64,000 bases of DNA from an uncultured Desulfobacter sp. (GCF_963666675.1 NZ_OY762929.1:3658001-3722000), one strand, 5' to 3'. Counted from the stretch's first letter, positions 1 through 8,831 are shown. Notes: generated by a model from the letters alone, not told the origin. Made by a program: numbers and translations.

Positions 1-40
1 GCCTTCCGGCATCATTCAAAACAGCAGTTCGTAACAAGCC

Positions 41-69
41 TTGACATATTTTATTCTGAAATGATAAAT
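41..69 (+). promoter_or_regulatory. candidate sigma70-type promoter
   Basis: A perfect TTGACA hexamer at 41-46 is followed after 17 bases by ATAAAT (64-69), a moderate -10 match. It sits about 40 bases before the first gene's ATG at 108, a suitable distance. Seen in sequence only; transcription start not known. Confidence 0.45.
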
Positions 70-107
70 CAGATTCATTTCCACAATTCAAATTAAGAGT
101 ATATTCC

Positions 108-1952
108 ATGACGACGGCAACTGATAATTCCACTAAATCGGCAAAAGACATCTCTCCCGAAGAAGTTCAAAAACAGAATCTGATTTCCCAATGGGCCTTT
201 GACACGCGCCCCATATTAGGGCGATTTCATTTATGGCTCGAAGATGTACGCATTCACTGGTACAGCGACGAATTCCAAAAAAAAATAAAGCGCCGTCACA
301 TGGATGCGGTCTCATTCACCGACGGGCGTACCGAAAAAATGCTGGCGGTCACTGCTGCCGTCACCGCCCTGGGAACCCGGCTGTTCGGTCGCTACGGGGA
401 AGGTAAGGGCCTGCCTAAAACGGAGCTGAACCTGGTCAAAAAAGATGCCGATGCCATCTCTGCCTACGCCATGAGCGAAAGCCTGTGGTACCTGTCCCGC
501 ACCCTGCCGGAAAATCACGCCATCATGGTCTGTTTAGGGGAAGGGCTGATGCCCAAAGCCGGGGAAACCGCGGAAATGGGCGCCAACCCCCTGCTGGGAT
601 TCGGCAGAATCTATGCCCGGCCCCAGGTGGCTAAATTCCTCGAGGACAGGGTGCTGCGCCTGATCAATGATCCCGAATATGTCTGGGAAAAATTTTCCCG
701 GGATATCCAGAAACGGGACATCACGGTGTGGGGGGCTGCCATCGACACCCTGGAAAATACCTCAAGGTTTGCCATGGGAGAAACCACAGGCCCCATGAGC
801 ATATTCCACCTGTTTGACCAGCCGTTGATCATCAGTGATCAGTATGAAGGATATATGGGATGCCTTGTGCTGCCGGAACAGGTCGTGGAAAACGCGGCTT
901 TAAAATCGGTCCTGGTCAATTATTTCACACCGCGGCAGATGGTGATGGAAGCCATTCAGGAGACCGTTGAAGGCATAAAGGCGGAAAACGTCCATGTCTG
1001 GACCCTCACCGGGGACGCCCGCAGGGAGAGAATCGAAAAAATCTGGGACCAGTGGCGCGCTGCCGGGGCCCATCTCATTGATGAAAACTGGACCCTTCCC
1101 ACGGGCATCGCACCGTTCACCGATTCAGGCACCTACGCCCCGACCTTTGCGGTCAAGACCTGGACCGATGATGACACAGACGACATTCACCTGCTGGTGG
1201 TGGATGGATACGCAGCCTCGGCTGAAGCCATGCAGGCGGCCAGTCTGTCCGGGATTCTGGGTCTGGATGTATCCCTTGCCGTGCTCTCCTCAAAATTCAA
1301 GCTGCCCTATGACAAAGATGCAGCAGCCATGAAACTTGATCCCCAGGATAATAATTTTGCCACACGACTTGAACAGGATCTGTTTGAAAGCGATGTCCCC
1401 GCAGAACTGATCGAAATTTACCGCAACAGCATCATGGAAGCTAAAAACGCGGGCATCCCCTTAAAGCCGCGCACCATTAATGCAAGCGACCTGATTGCCG
1501 CAAAAAAATGGCAGACCCTGGCCGTGTCCGGCTATATGCTGCCGGACCCCTACAGCGGTGCCAACGGCGTAAAACAGATCGGCCAGGACACTTGGGAAGT
1601 CACGGTTCGGGTCACATCGGAATTCGGGGACAAGGCCATCACCTTTGCCCTTCGTCTGTTGGAGCCGTTGCTGCAAAGCAAACTGGTTTTCTCGCCGCTG
1701 CTCAACCGGTTTTTTAAAGGCGAGGATTTCAGAACCCGGGCTGTAAAAATTTCAGACTCCGGCAGAATCCGCAACGAACTTCAAACCTTGTGTACCGAAG
1801 CGTTGGAGCATTTTGGGGACAAAATGGTCGTTCGTTTTGACAAAATTTCAACAACGATATCCGCCGAAGAGCAGGAATTGCTCAAACAGATTCTGGCCTG
1901 GTACAAAGAGAATTATCCCATCTGGTTTGAGTGGCTTGAGTTGTCCATTTAA
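108..1952 (+). CDS. large soluble protein of unknown function
   Basis: A 614-residue protein with ATG start and a weak purine-rich ribosome site. I do not recognise a family. It has no signal peptide and no membrane helix, is mixed alpha/beta in composition, and is rich in Trp, with an acidic stretch near residues 350-360 (TDDDTDD). Codon use and base composition match the neighbouring metabolic genes, so it looks like a resident gene. It stands alone: a promoter-like sequence lies upstream and an IS200-type element lies downstream. A stand-alone cytoplasmic enzyme or regulator is possible, but nothing in the sequence fixes a role. I am sure it is a gene and not sure of anything further. Confidence 0.85.
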   Translation: MTTATDNSTKSAKDISPEEVQKQNLISQWAFDTRPILGRFHLWLEDVRIHWYSDEFQKKIKRRHMDAVSFTDGRTEKMLAVTAAVTALGTRLFGRYGEGKGLPKTELNLVKKDADAISAYAMSESLWYLSRTLPENHAIMVCLGEGLMPKAGETAEMGANPLLGFGRIYARPQVAKFLEDRVLRLINDPEYVWEKFSRDIQKRDITVWGAAIDTLENTSRFAMGETTGPMSIFHLFDQPLIISDQYEGYMGCLVLPEQVVENAALKSVLVNYFTPRQMVMEAIQETVEGIKAENVHVWTLTGDARRERIEKIWDQWRAAGAHLIDENWTLPTGIAPFTDSGTYAPTFAVKTWTDDDTDDIHLLVVDGYAASAEAMQAASLSGILGLDVSLAVLSSKFKLPYDKDAAAMKLDPQDNNFATRLEQDLFESDVPAELIEIYRNSIMEAKNAGIPLKPRTINASDLIAAKKWQTLAVSGYMLPDPYSGANGVKQIGQDTWEVTVRVTSEFGDKAITFALRLLEPLLQSKLVFSPLLNRFFKGEDFRTRAVKISDSGRIRNELQTLCTEALEHFGDKMVVRFDKISTTISAEEQELLKQILAWYKENYPIWFEWLELSI

Positions 1953-2070
1953 ATGGTGTTTGAATCCCAATTCACCGTCATAAAAATATAGGGATTAAGG
2001 ATTAAGACATCAGTGGGGGGATTTCACTTTAGTCAAGTACCTCCGGCAGAGCCGGAGGCTTGAATTTATG

Positions 2071-2113
2071 AACCGCTCAAAGCGGTTATTTTATTGGCCA
2101 CCTAAAAGGTGGC
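2071..2113. repeat. two further hairpins next to the transposase stop
   Basis: AACCGCT/AGCGGTT (2071-2087, 3-base loop) and GCCACC/GGTGGC (2097-2113, 5-base loop) lie between the end hairpin and the transposase stop codon. They may block read-through or belong to the element's right-end structure. Confidence 0.5.
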
Positions 2114-2117
2114 GTAC

Positions 2118-2549
2118 CTATTTGAACAAACTCAGTTGCTCTAAACGTTGATCCTCTTTCTCCTGAGAACGGATATATTCCCGGATAGTCGCCTCATCAC
2201 GACCAACGGTTGAAACATGATAACCTCTGGCCCAAAATTGCTGCCCGGTAAAATTTCTTCGATGTCCCAGGTAATTCCGTGCTATATGGATCGCACTTTT
2301 ACCCTTGATAAACCCAACGACTTGCGCGACCGAATATTTCGGAGGAATCGAGATCAACATATGCACATGATCTGACATCATATGGCCTTCTATGATTTCA
2401 CACTCCCTGCTACGCGCCAAATCTTTAAAGACTTGTCCAAGATATTTCCTTAGTTCTCCATACAAAGTCTTTCTACGGTATTTGGGAATCCACACAACGT
2501 GGTATTTGCATTCCCAACGGCTATGGGATAAGCTTGAATCGTTATTCAT
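2118..2549 (-). CDS. tnpA: IS200/IS605 family transposase TnpA
   Basis: A 143-residue Y1 HUH single-strand transposase, full length for the IS200 group. The HUH motif is visible as HVH in the segment SDHVHMLISIPP, and the likely catalytic tyrosine lies in the C-terminal REYIRSQEKED helix. It cuts and rejoins single-stranded ends at the flanking hairpins; no TnpB partner is present, so this is an IS200-like rather than IS605-like arrangement. The start ATG is preceded by GGAGAGAC. The reading frame is intact, so the element may be active. The family assignment is secure. Confidence 0.95.
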   Translation of the reverse strand: MNNDSSLSHSRWECKYHVVWIPKYRRKTLYGELRKYLGQVFKDLARSRECEIIEGHMMSDHVHMLISIPPKYSVAQVVGFIKGKSAIHIARNYLGHRRNFTGQQFWARGYHVSTVGRDEATIREYIRSQEKEDQRLEQLSLFK

Positions 2550-2730
2550 GAAAGTCTCTCCTTTGTGAATTTGAGCGGTTCACGTTTATTGGAGGGACTT
2601 TCATTTATTCCCTTAAATGTCAAACACTGGTGAGTCCCCCGGCAGAGCCGGGGGTTTACCTAAGGGCAATTAAATTCCCCCCACCAATATATTTAAGGAT
2701 CACGAAAAATAATTTCATTGCGTTGTCGTT

Positions 2731-3720
2731 TTAATTATCCTCAATAACAATATATGCCATGGTCTGGTTCAACAACTGATAGGCAATCTCTCCGAATGTC
2801 ATGGGGCCTGTGATATCCGCTGTTTTCTTTCCTTCAAGTTCGGCATAAAGATAGTTCAATATACAATTGCATGAAAAGAATACCGTATCACCAATACCTT
2901 TGGGAATCAGTTGATTGAACTCAGAAACGTAATCGGATACCGGCTTTGCAATTTTATACTCCACTTCTTGAAACACCGGTGCATACAGATGTACCAGTTT
3001 TTCGGCTTCATCGATACTTTGAAAGCTTGTATTGATCATTGCACCATACATATCCGCCACAAGGGGCAGCCTTGTATCAATATTTTTCCCCAGGATATAT
3101 TCAGCAAAATTTACCGCTTCGCCATTGACAACGGCTTCTTTTACGGAAAACCCTTCCTGGCTGAATGTTATCGTATCGCCATCGCCACTTTCAAACAGAT
3201 TGATAATATTTACCTGGGCCGTTTTATTTGAAGGCAGCCCAATGTGCATGACAACAGCGGAATCCGTATAACTTTCCCCGGTATTCCCATTGTAAATCTT
3301 TGGCTCGGTTTGCCCCAGTTCATCTAAAAATACGCCGGAGATCCATCCGATGAGCGGCTTTGTTGCAAATTCAGGATAATTGGGGCCATCAACGGCAAAT
3401 GAGATGTGGGTGGGACTTGTCGCCGGAATAATGATAAAAGAAAACCCGTTTCCGGGTGCGTCCGTATAAACGCTGCCCAGTGTCTCTTTTGAGTAAACCT
3501 GAACATCAACAGAGGCCACATAATCGGCAAGTTCCGTGACAAACACCTTGTCTTGTGTAAATTTCCCCCCGTCTTCATCCATAAAATAGGGTATGGTCCC
3601 TGCAATCCACTGCCCTTTTGGAAGATCATTCAGTACCTTTTCATCGGCGGCCAGAATCATTTTTTTGCCGGCCGTGATTAACTCAACCACCTCATTTTTG
3701 TCTAATGTCTTTTTGATCAT
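2731..3720 (-). CDS. conserved protein with FIST-like C-terminal region
   Basis: A 329-residue soluble protein, no signal peptide or membrane helix. The C-terminal part contains FFSCNCILNYLY followed by a GPMTFGEIAYQLLNQ segment, which resembles the end of FIST_C sensory domains (GP-x-T-x-GEI pattern), and a Cys pair (CNC) that could bind a ligand or metal. The N-terminal 60 residues (ILAADEKVLNDLPKGQW) resemble no domain I can name. It is the second gene of a two-gene minus-strand unit, 11 bases after the small gene at 3732-3965; GGGGTG precedes its ATG. FIST domains are proposed sensors of small molecules; the link here is a resemblance only. An alternative is an uncharacterised DUF family. 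Confidence 0.7.
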   Translation of the reverse strand: MIKKTLDKNEVVELITAGKKMILAADEKVLNDLPKGQWIAGTIPYFMDEDGGKFTQDKVFVTELADYVASVDVQVYSKETLGSVYTDAPGNGFSFIIIPATSPTHISFAVDGPNYPEFATKPLIGWISGVFLDELGQTEPKIYNGNTGESYTDSAVVMHIGLPSNKTAQVNIINLFESGDGDTITFSQEGFSVKEAVVNGEAVNFAEYILGKNIDTRLPLVADMYGAMINTSFQSIDEAEKLVHLYAPVFQEVEYKIAKPVSDYVSEFNQLIPKGIGDTVFFSCNCILNYLYAELEGKKTADITGPMTFGEIAYQLLNQTMAYIVIEDN

Positions 3721-3731
3721 TATTTCACCCC

Positions 3732-3965
3732 TTATCCAAAAATAGTTTCTATATCACCTACAACTTTAGGTAAGTGACCGTTCTTTTTGAAAAAATCAAT
3801 CAACTCACTTGTACATTCCGAAACGGTGGCGTCTGTGGGGCTTTTCTTGTACTTCATATTCAATCGCCCCAAAAGCAGTTTCAATCCTAAAAATTGAATG
3901 TTCGGTTTGTTATCACCAGATATCACTTTTTTCCATTTTGGATCATTGGGACTTGGGATCGCCAT
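3732..3965 (-). CDS. small conserved hypothetical protein
   Basis: A 77-residue basic, soluble protein, first gene of the two-gene unit with the FIST-like protein. An AAGGAAG ribosome site lies 6-7 bases before the ATG. The middle (QFLGLKLLLGRLNMKYKK) is a probable amphipathic helix and the C-terminus (ELIDFFKKNGHLPKVV) looks like a second helix. No family recognised. The short gap suggests co-translation and a shared function with the downstream protein. Confidence 0.65.
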   Translation of the reverse strand: MAIPSPNDPKWKKVISGDNKPNIQFLGLKLLLGRLNMKYKKSPTDATVSECTSELIDFFKKNGHLPKVVGDIETIFG

Positions 3966-4081
3966 TTGCGTCTTCCTTTATTTTGGGGTTTTAGGGTTGA
4001 TTCCTTTTGTTACGCAATGCCATAAAACGGGCAACCCCCATGACACGCGCCGATGTTCGAAATCAACCCTTTTTTAAAATG

Positions 4082-5248
4082 TTACAGCGCCGCCTTATAG
4101 ATGTTGATCACGTCATCCAAAGTCGGGGTTCTGGGATTTGTAAGACCGCAGGCATCTTTCTGGGCATTTTCCGCCATGATTTTTAAATCTTCAGTCTTGA
4201 CACCCAGTTCGGTTAAATTTGCCGGGATGCCCACATCGGCAGACAATTGGCGGATCGCCTCCAGGGCCAATTCTGCAGCATCGCGGATGGAAAGTCCGTC
4301 AATATTCTCGCCTAAAGCCACGGCAATGTCTGCAAACCGGTCCAGTTTGGCAATCAAATTAAATTCGGAGACGTGGGGCAGCAAGATGGCGTTGCAGACG
4401 CCATGGGGCAAGTCATAGTAACCACCCAACTGATGCGCCATGGCATGGACATGTCCAAGACTGGCATTATTGAAGGCCATCCCGGCCAGGTATTCGGCAT
4501 AGGCCATATTGTCTCTGGCGACGATATCCTGGCCGTTGGCAACCACCGGTCTCAGATTGTCGGCAATGAGCTCAATGGCTTTGATGGCACACGCATCGGT
4601 GACGGGGGTTGCAATGGTGGAGACGTATGCTTCCACTGAATGGGTCAATGCATCCATCCCGGTCGCAGCAGTCAACGCCGGCGGCATCCCCATCATAAGC
4701 AGCGGATCATTGATCGCAATGGCAGGGGTCACGCGCCAGTCCACAATTGCCATTTTGACCTTTCGACCGGTATCGGTGATGATGCAGAACCGGGTCATTT
4801 CGCTGCCGGTACCTGCAGTGGTGTTGATCGCGATAAACGGAGGCATCGCTTTAGTCGATTTATCAACACCTTCAAAATCATGGATCGTACCGCCGTTGGT
4901 CGATACAATACCAATGCCTTTGCCGCAGTCATGGGAACTTCCCCCGCCCAGGGTAATGATCATGTCACAACCGCTTTTTTTATAAATTTCAACTCCTTCG
5001 GCAACATTTTTATCGGTTGGATTGGGAACGGTTTCGTCATACACCACAGCCTTCGTGCCCATGCCCTCTTCGAGCAAATCACAAATCTGTTTGGTCAGAC
5101 CACAAGCGGTAATCCCCTTGTCTGCGACAATGAAAGGCTTTGAAACACCAAGGCTTTTCATCTGGTTACAAAGTTCTTTGTGCGCACCAATACCCATCAG
5201 GGTAACTGTTGGAATAAAAAAACCATAAACTGCTTCTCTTCCTGCCAT
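4082..5248 (-). CDS. iron-containing alcohol dehydrogenase
   Basis: A 388-residue group III (Fe-dependent) alcohol dehydrogenase, normal length, cytoplasmic. It oxidises a primary alcohol (or reduces an aldehyde) with NAD(H). Visible are the nucleotide-binding GGGSSHD (residues 101-107), the TTAGTGSE motif (143-150) and four expected metal ligands Asp199, His203, His268 and His282 in GMDALTH, HVHAMAH and LPHGVCN. The start chosen is the ATG at 5248 because AGGGAGA precedes it; a longer upstream reading has no ribosome site and breaks the family N-terminus. It lies just downstream of a GntR regulator on the same strand, and the neighbourhood (2-oxoacid oxidoreductase, acyl-CoA synthetase) suggests alcohol or diol catabolism. 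Substrate unknown. Confidence 0.95.
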   Translation of the reverse strand: MAGREAVYGFFIPTVTLMGIGAHKELCNQMKSLGVSKPFIVADKGITACGLTKQICDLLEEGMGTKAVVYDETVPNPTDKNVAEGVEIYKKSGCDMIITLGGGSSHDCGKGIGIVSTNGGTIHDFEGVDKSTKAMPPFIAINTTAGTGSEMTRFCIITDTGRKVKMAIVDWRVTPAIAINDPLLMMGMPPALTAATGMDALTHSVEAYVSTIATPVTDACAIKAIELIADNLRPVVANGQDIVARDNMAYAEYLAGMAFNNASLGHVHAMAHQLGGYYDLPHGVCNAILLPHVSEFNLIAKLDRFADIAVALGENIDGLSIRDAAELALEAIRQLSADVGIPANLTELGVKTEDLKIMAENAQKDACGLTNPRTPTLDDVINIYKAAL

Positions 5249-5349
5249 GTTATCGTCTCCCTTTGAATTTAGCATCATGGATGAGTGCCACCCATGATGA
5301 ATCACAAAAAATTCCCGCGGCCCATTTCCAAAAAAACGGGCTGGGGAAG

Positions 5350-5390
5350 CACGCTATTTAAAATCAATTTAAACATCAAAATTGAGCGTG
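5350..5390. repeat. bulged inverted repeat in alcohol dehydrogenase upstream region
   Basis: AAATTGAGCGTG (5379-5390) can pair with TCAATTT (5364-5370) and then CACGC (5350-5354) across a bulge. It lies about 100 bases upstream of the alcohol dehydrogenase start, so it could be an operator or leader structure. No known motif matched. Confidence 0.35.
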
Positions 5391-5540
5391 TTTCGTACTT
5401 ATTACGTCATACTTTTTTTGATTGAGTTCGAATCTGCAGCTGTGAGAGATAGAGTTTGAGAACAATTCTAAGATTACTGAGTATTCATTTTTTTTTCAAC
5501 ATCTTTTTCAAAAATTCAACCGGGTATCACTGCATCTTTT

Positions 5541-6227
5541 TTATATGTTTGTATGTTTCTCATGCTTCATCCGCTCAATACTTGAGACGGCGTGTTCTTT
5601 GACATTGGCAATGTGGCGGGCCAGCACATCCCTTGCCCCTTCCAGGTTCCCTGCGGCAATATCATCATATAGCCGGGCGTGCTCGGCATCCACCCGCTCC
5701 ATGGGGGTGACGAACAGAACGTTGCCCCGGTATTTCAGGTAGAGCAGGTCAAACAGGTCCTTTAAACAGGCCACCTTTATGCGATTGCCGGACAATTTTG
5801 CCAACGTCATGTGAAATTCCATATCCTTGAGCAGCCGGTCCTTTAAAAAAATATCCCGGACCGCATCCAGATGATTGTCCAGGGCCTTTTTCAATTTTTT
5901 GAGTTTTGCCTTGGTCATGCCTGAAATAGTATCCGGTAACAGGGAAACCTCAATGAGTTGCCTGAAATCGTAAATCTCGATGACCTCTGAAAGGCTGATG
6001 TTTTCCGTATAATATCCCCGGTTGGGCTCATGGCGGACCAACCCCTGAATCTCAAGACGTTTGAGGGCTTGAATCACCGGGGTGGTACTCATATTCAGGC
6101 GTTTGGCCAGGTCTCCGTAGGAGATCTTCTGACCCGGGATGATTTCGTTTAAAAAAAACATGCGCCGGATGCCGTTATACGCCTCCAATGTAAAATCATC
6201 TTTGGTTTTTTTATTCTTTGCTCCCAT
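5541..6227 (-). CDS. GntR family transcriptional regulator, FCD subfamily
   Basis: A repressor-type regulator of about 228 residues. The N-terminal winged helix (roughly residues 15-75) has the GntR signature GQKISYGDLAKRLNMSTTPVIQALKRLEIQGLV. The C-terminal helical FCD ligand domain contains the D...R and three-histidine pattern (DFRQLIEVSLLP, EFHMTLAKLSGNR, HARLYDDI, HIANVKEHA), which in this family binds a metal and an organic acid. Start is uncertain: ATG at 6227 or TTG at 6239 just after a GGGTG. It is divergent from the 2-oxoacid oxidoreductase genes and upstream of the alcohol dehydrogenase, so both are likely targets; that is inferred from position. Confidence 0.92.
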   Translation of the reverse strand: MGAKNKKTKDDFTLEAYNGIRRMFFLNEIIPGQKISYGDLAKRLNMSTTPVIQALKRLEIQGLVRHEPNRGYYTENISLSEVIEIYDFRQLIEVSLLPDTISGMTKAKLKKLKKALDNHLDAVRDIFLKDRLLKDMEFHMTLAKLSGNRIKVACLKDLFDLLYLKYRGNVLFVTPMERVDAEHARLYDDIAAGNLEGARDVLARHIANVKEHAVSSIERMKHEKHTNI

Positions 6228-6372
6228 ACTCCCCTTCAATATATCAACACCCGGGTAAAAGCAACGAAATTCAGCCGTTTATCATCTACTTCTCCAACGA
6301 TAATCGCGCATACTTTAATTTGCAAATTCCTTGACAAATATGGGAGTTACAAGTTAACTTTTCATTAATTTA

Positions 6373-6398
6373 ATCATAAATATAATCAAATATATGAT
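6373..6398. promoter_or_regulatory. candidate GntR operator upstream of korAB
   Basis: ATCATA (6373-6378) and TATGAT (6393-6398) form an inverted repeat in a very AT-rich stretch 20 bases before the korA start, between the divergent regulator and its presumed target. A TTGACA lies at 6331-6336. Suited to repressor binding, but unproven. Confidence 0.35.
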
Positions 6399-6418
6399 AT
6401 GAAAATAAGGAGTAAAAA

Positions 6419-7534
6419 ATGGCATTAGCATTCATGGAAGGCAATGAGGCCGTTGCCCGGGGTGCCATCGCAGCAGGCTGCAATTTTTTTGCCGGATACC
6501 CCATTACCCCGGCTACTACAATCTTCAATAATATGCTTAAAATGCTGCCGCCCAAAGGCGGTATCTGTATGCAGGGGGAAGATGAGATCGCGTCGATGGG
6601 ATATTGCATCGGTGCCGCCATGGCCGGGAAAAAGGCGCTTACCGCCACCTCCGGCCCCGGTATCAGCCTCTACTCGGAAAACATCTCCTTTGCCGTGGGC
6701 AGTGAAATCCCCCTGGTCATTGTGGATGTGCAGCGCTTGGGTCCGTCTACAGGCTCCGCCACCCGGGGGGCGGATGCCGATATCCAGTTCATGCGCTGGG
6801 GCAATACCGGCGGTGTCCCGGTCATTGTACTGGCCCCCATGGATGTAAAAGAGTGCTATACGCTGACTTTTACGGCCTTCAACTATGCCGAACGGTTCCG
6901 GTGCCCGGTATTTATCGCGTCCAACAAAGAGATCGGCATGACCAAGGAGACCTTTGACATGGATACCCTTGTGCTGCCCGAAATAATTGAGCGAACCCGG
7001 TTTGAAGGCCAACAATTTCTTCCCTTTGCCGCAGATCCGGACAAAGCGCCTGCGTTTCTTCCCATCGGCGGGTCAACTCTGGTGCGCCAGACCTCCTCCA
7101 CCCATGGCCCGGACGGGTATATTACCATTGATCCGGACGCCATTGCCGCCGCCCAACAGCGTCTGAGGAATAAAATTCACACGTTTAGGGATGAAATTTC
7201 CCTGTATGAAGAAAAGCGTTTACCCGGCACCGACATCCTGGTGATCTCCTACGGTATTACCAGCCGGGCCGTGGATGATGCGGCAAAGGCCATGGCCGAA
7301 AAAGGCCGCCCCGTTTCCACCCTCTCCCTTAAGACCATATGGCCGGTCCCCGAACAAGTCTTGGTAGACGCTGCCCGGCAATTTTCCCGAATCCTTGTGG
7401 TGGAGATGAACCTGGGACAGTATGTCAACGAGATCCGAAGGGTGATTTGTGGCAAAAAGATTGATTTTTACGGTCAGATGAACGGGGCATTAATTTCCCC
7501 GGCAAAAATTATGGAGGCCATTGACAATGCATAG
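6419..7534 (+). CDS. 2-oxoacid:ferredoxin oxidoreductase subunit alpha
   Basis: A 371-residue alpha subunit of the KorA type. With the next gene it should oxidatively decarboxylate a 2-oxoacid to acyl-CoA and reduce ferredoxin. The N-terminus carries GYPITPATTI (26-35), the hallmark of the pyrimidine-binding domain that contacts 2-oxoacid and TPP, then TSGPGISLYSE. AAGGAG stands 6 bases before the ATG. The stop overlaps the following start region, showing translational coupling. The 4Fe-4S delta subunit of four-subunit enzymes is not found nearby. Substrate could be 2-oxoglutarate, a branched-chain or a dicarboxylic oxoacid; sequence alone does not decide. Confidence 0.92.
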   Translation: MALAFMEGNEAVARGAIAAGCNFFAGYPITPATTIFNNMLKMLPPKGGICMQGEDEIASMGYCIGAAMAGKKALTATSGPGISLYSENISFAVGSEIPLVIVDVQRLGPSTGSATRGADADIQFMRWGNTGGVPVIVLAPMDVKECYTLTFTAFNYAERFRCPVFIASNKEIGMTKETFDMDTLVLPEIIERTRFEGQQFLPFAADPDKAPAFLPIGGSTLVRQTSSTHGPDGYITIDPDAIAAAQQRLRNKIHTFRDEISLYEEKRLPGTDILVISYGITSRAVDDAAKAMAEKGRPVSTLSLKTIWPVPEQVLVDAARQFSRILVVEMNLGQYVNEIRRVICGKKIDFYGQMNGALISPAKIMEAIDNA

Positions 7535-8816
7535 CTTTCTGAATGAAAACCGCCCCCCGGTATTCTGCCCGGGCTGCACCCATGACCGGATCACCAAAAG
7601 CCTGAATAAAACCTTTGAGAACATGGGCCTTGCCCCGGATAAAATCGTTATCGTTACGGACATCGGATGCTCGGGCCTGTTTGACACCTTTTTCAATGTC
7701 CATGCCCTGCACGGGGTCCATGGCCGGGCACTGACCTATGGCATGGGACTAAAGATGTCGGATCCTTCGTTGAACGTCATTGTAACCATGGGAGACGGCG
7801 GTCTCGGCATTGGCGGTGCCCATGTGCTCTCCGCATGCAGAAAAAATCTGGATATGACCCTGATTATTTTGAACAACTTCAACTTCGGCATGACAGGGGG
7901 CCAATATTCGACGACCACGCCCGAAGACGCTGTGGTGGGGTCGGAATTTCTCAACCAGGCCGAAGTCCCCATTGATATCTGCAAAGTGGCAAAGGCATCA
8001 GGGGCCACCTATGTTTCCCGGTACTCGGGTATGGATGCCCGGCTCCCCGAAGAACTTGAACGGGCCATCCGCCACAAAGGGTTTTCAGTGGTAGAGACCC
8101 TAGGCCTTTGCACGGGCAGATACACCAAACGCAATAAGCTCACCCCCAAAACCATCGACGAAATGATCCTGTCCGCCCCGCCTGCGGGAGGACTTATTCA
8201 GGAAAACCAACGCCAGGAATACGGCGAACGCTACCGAGAACTGGCGGCAGAAAAAACAAAATTCCCAGAACCGTTAATCATTGAAAAAAAATTTGAACCA
8301 CTGGAAAACCGGAGCTGGAAAATTATCATTTTAGGGTCTGCGGGCATGCGCATTATCACGGCCGGTGATATTATATGCCATGCGGGTATTTCCGCCGGAT
8401 TCAACGCCTCCATCAAAAATGACTATAATATTACTGTACTGCGCGGGCAGTCCGTTTCTGAAATATTGCTTGCCCCAGATCCCATCGGCTATACAGGCCT
8501 GGATTCACCGGACGTGGTACTGGCACTAAGTGACGAAGGGGTTGACCGCAGACAAAAAATATTTGCCGGGTTGAGTCCTGAGACTTTTGTATTAAAAGAA
8601 AAAAGTGTTAGCATCCCGGCCACTAGGGCCCTGGTAGAAGAGATTGATTTCAAGACGTTGAAAATCGCCAGGCAGGACTGGGCTCTGGCATCCTTGGGGA
8701 TTTTAGCGAAAAAAAAGGTGGGCCTGACAGAAGAGATGCTGCTTTCAGCCCTTAAACATAGATTCAATCCCAAGGTGCTCGCCCTGGCCGAAGAGACCCT
8801 TAACAAAGTGATCTGA
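7527..8816 (+). CDS. 2-oxoacid:ferredoxin oxidoreductase, fused beta and gamma subunits
   Basis: A 429-residue fusion. Residues 1-250 are the TPP-binding beta subunit: CPGC (14-17), DIGCSG, GDGGLGIGG and NNFNFGMTGGQ, the Mg-TPP site. From about residue 270 a gamma-type domain follows (IIILGSAGMRIITAGDII, then RGQSVSEILLAPDPI), which in other species is a separate subunit. The ATG at 7527 is chosen because GGAGG at 7513-7517 is correctly spaced; a TTG six bases earlier is possible. It overlaps korA by 8 bases. The alpha plus beta-gamma arrangement would give a two-polypeptide enzyme. A stem-loop follows at 8832-8857. Confidence 0.9.
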   Translation: MHSFLNENRPPVFCPGCTHDRITKSLNKTFENMGLAPDKIVIVTDIGCSGLFDTFFNVHALHGVHGRALTYGMGLKMSDPSLNVIVTMGDGGLGIGGAHVLSACRKNLDMTLIILNNFNFGMTGGQYSTTTPEDAVVGSEFLNQAEVPIDICKVAKASGATYVSRYSGMDARLPEELERAIRHKGFSVVETLGLCTGRYTKRNKLTPKTIDEMILSAPPAGGLIQENQRQEYGERYRELAAEKTKFPEPLIIEKKFEPLENRSWKIIILGSAGMRIITAGDIICHAGISAGFNASIKNDYNITVLRGQSVSEILLAPDPIGYTGLDSPDVVLALSDEGVDRRQKIFAGLSPETFVLKEKSVSIPATRALVEEIDFKTLKIARQDWALASLGILAKKKVGLTEEMLLSALKHRFNPKVLALAEETLNKVI

Positions 8817-8831
8817 TATTATCGTTATTCC

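Larger units (their letters stand above)
2040..2654 (-). mobile_element. IS200/IS605-type insertion sequence with hairpin ends
   Basis: One transposase gene is flanked by two similar imperfect-palindrome hairpins. One is at 2040-2058 (8-bp stem, loop AGA); the other is at 2636-2654 (8-bp stem, the same AGA loop). Both share the core GGCAGAGCC. Such subterminal hairpins are what IS200/IS605 TnpA binds as single-stranded DNA; there are no long terminal inverted repeats or target duplication, as expected. Because the transposase reads leftward, the right-hand hairpin would be the left end (LE). A second inverted pair, TTGAGCGGTTCA at 2571-2582 and its complement at 2069-2080, lies inside. Exact tips are not determined. 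Confidence 0.75.
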
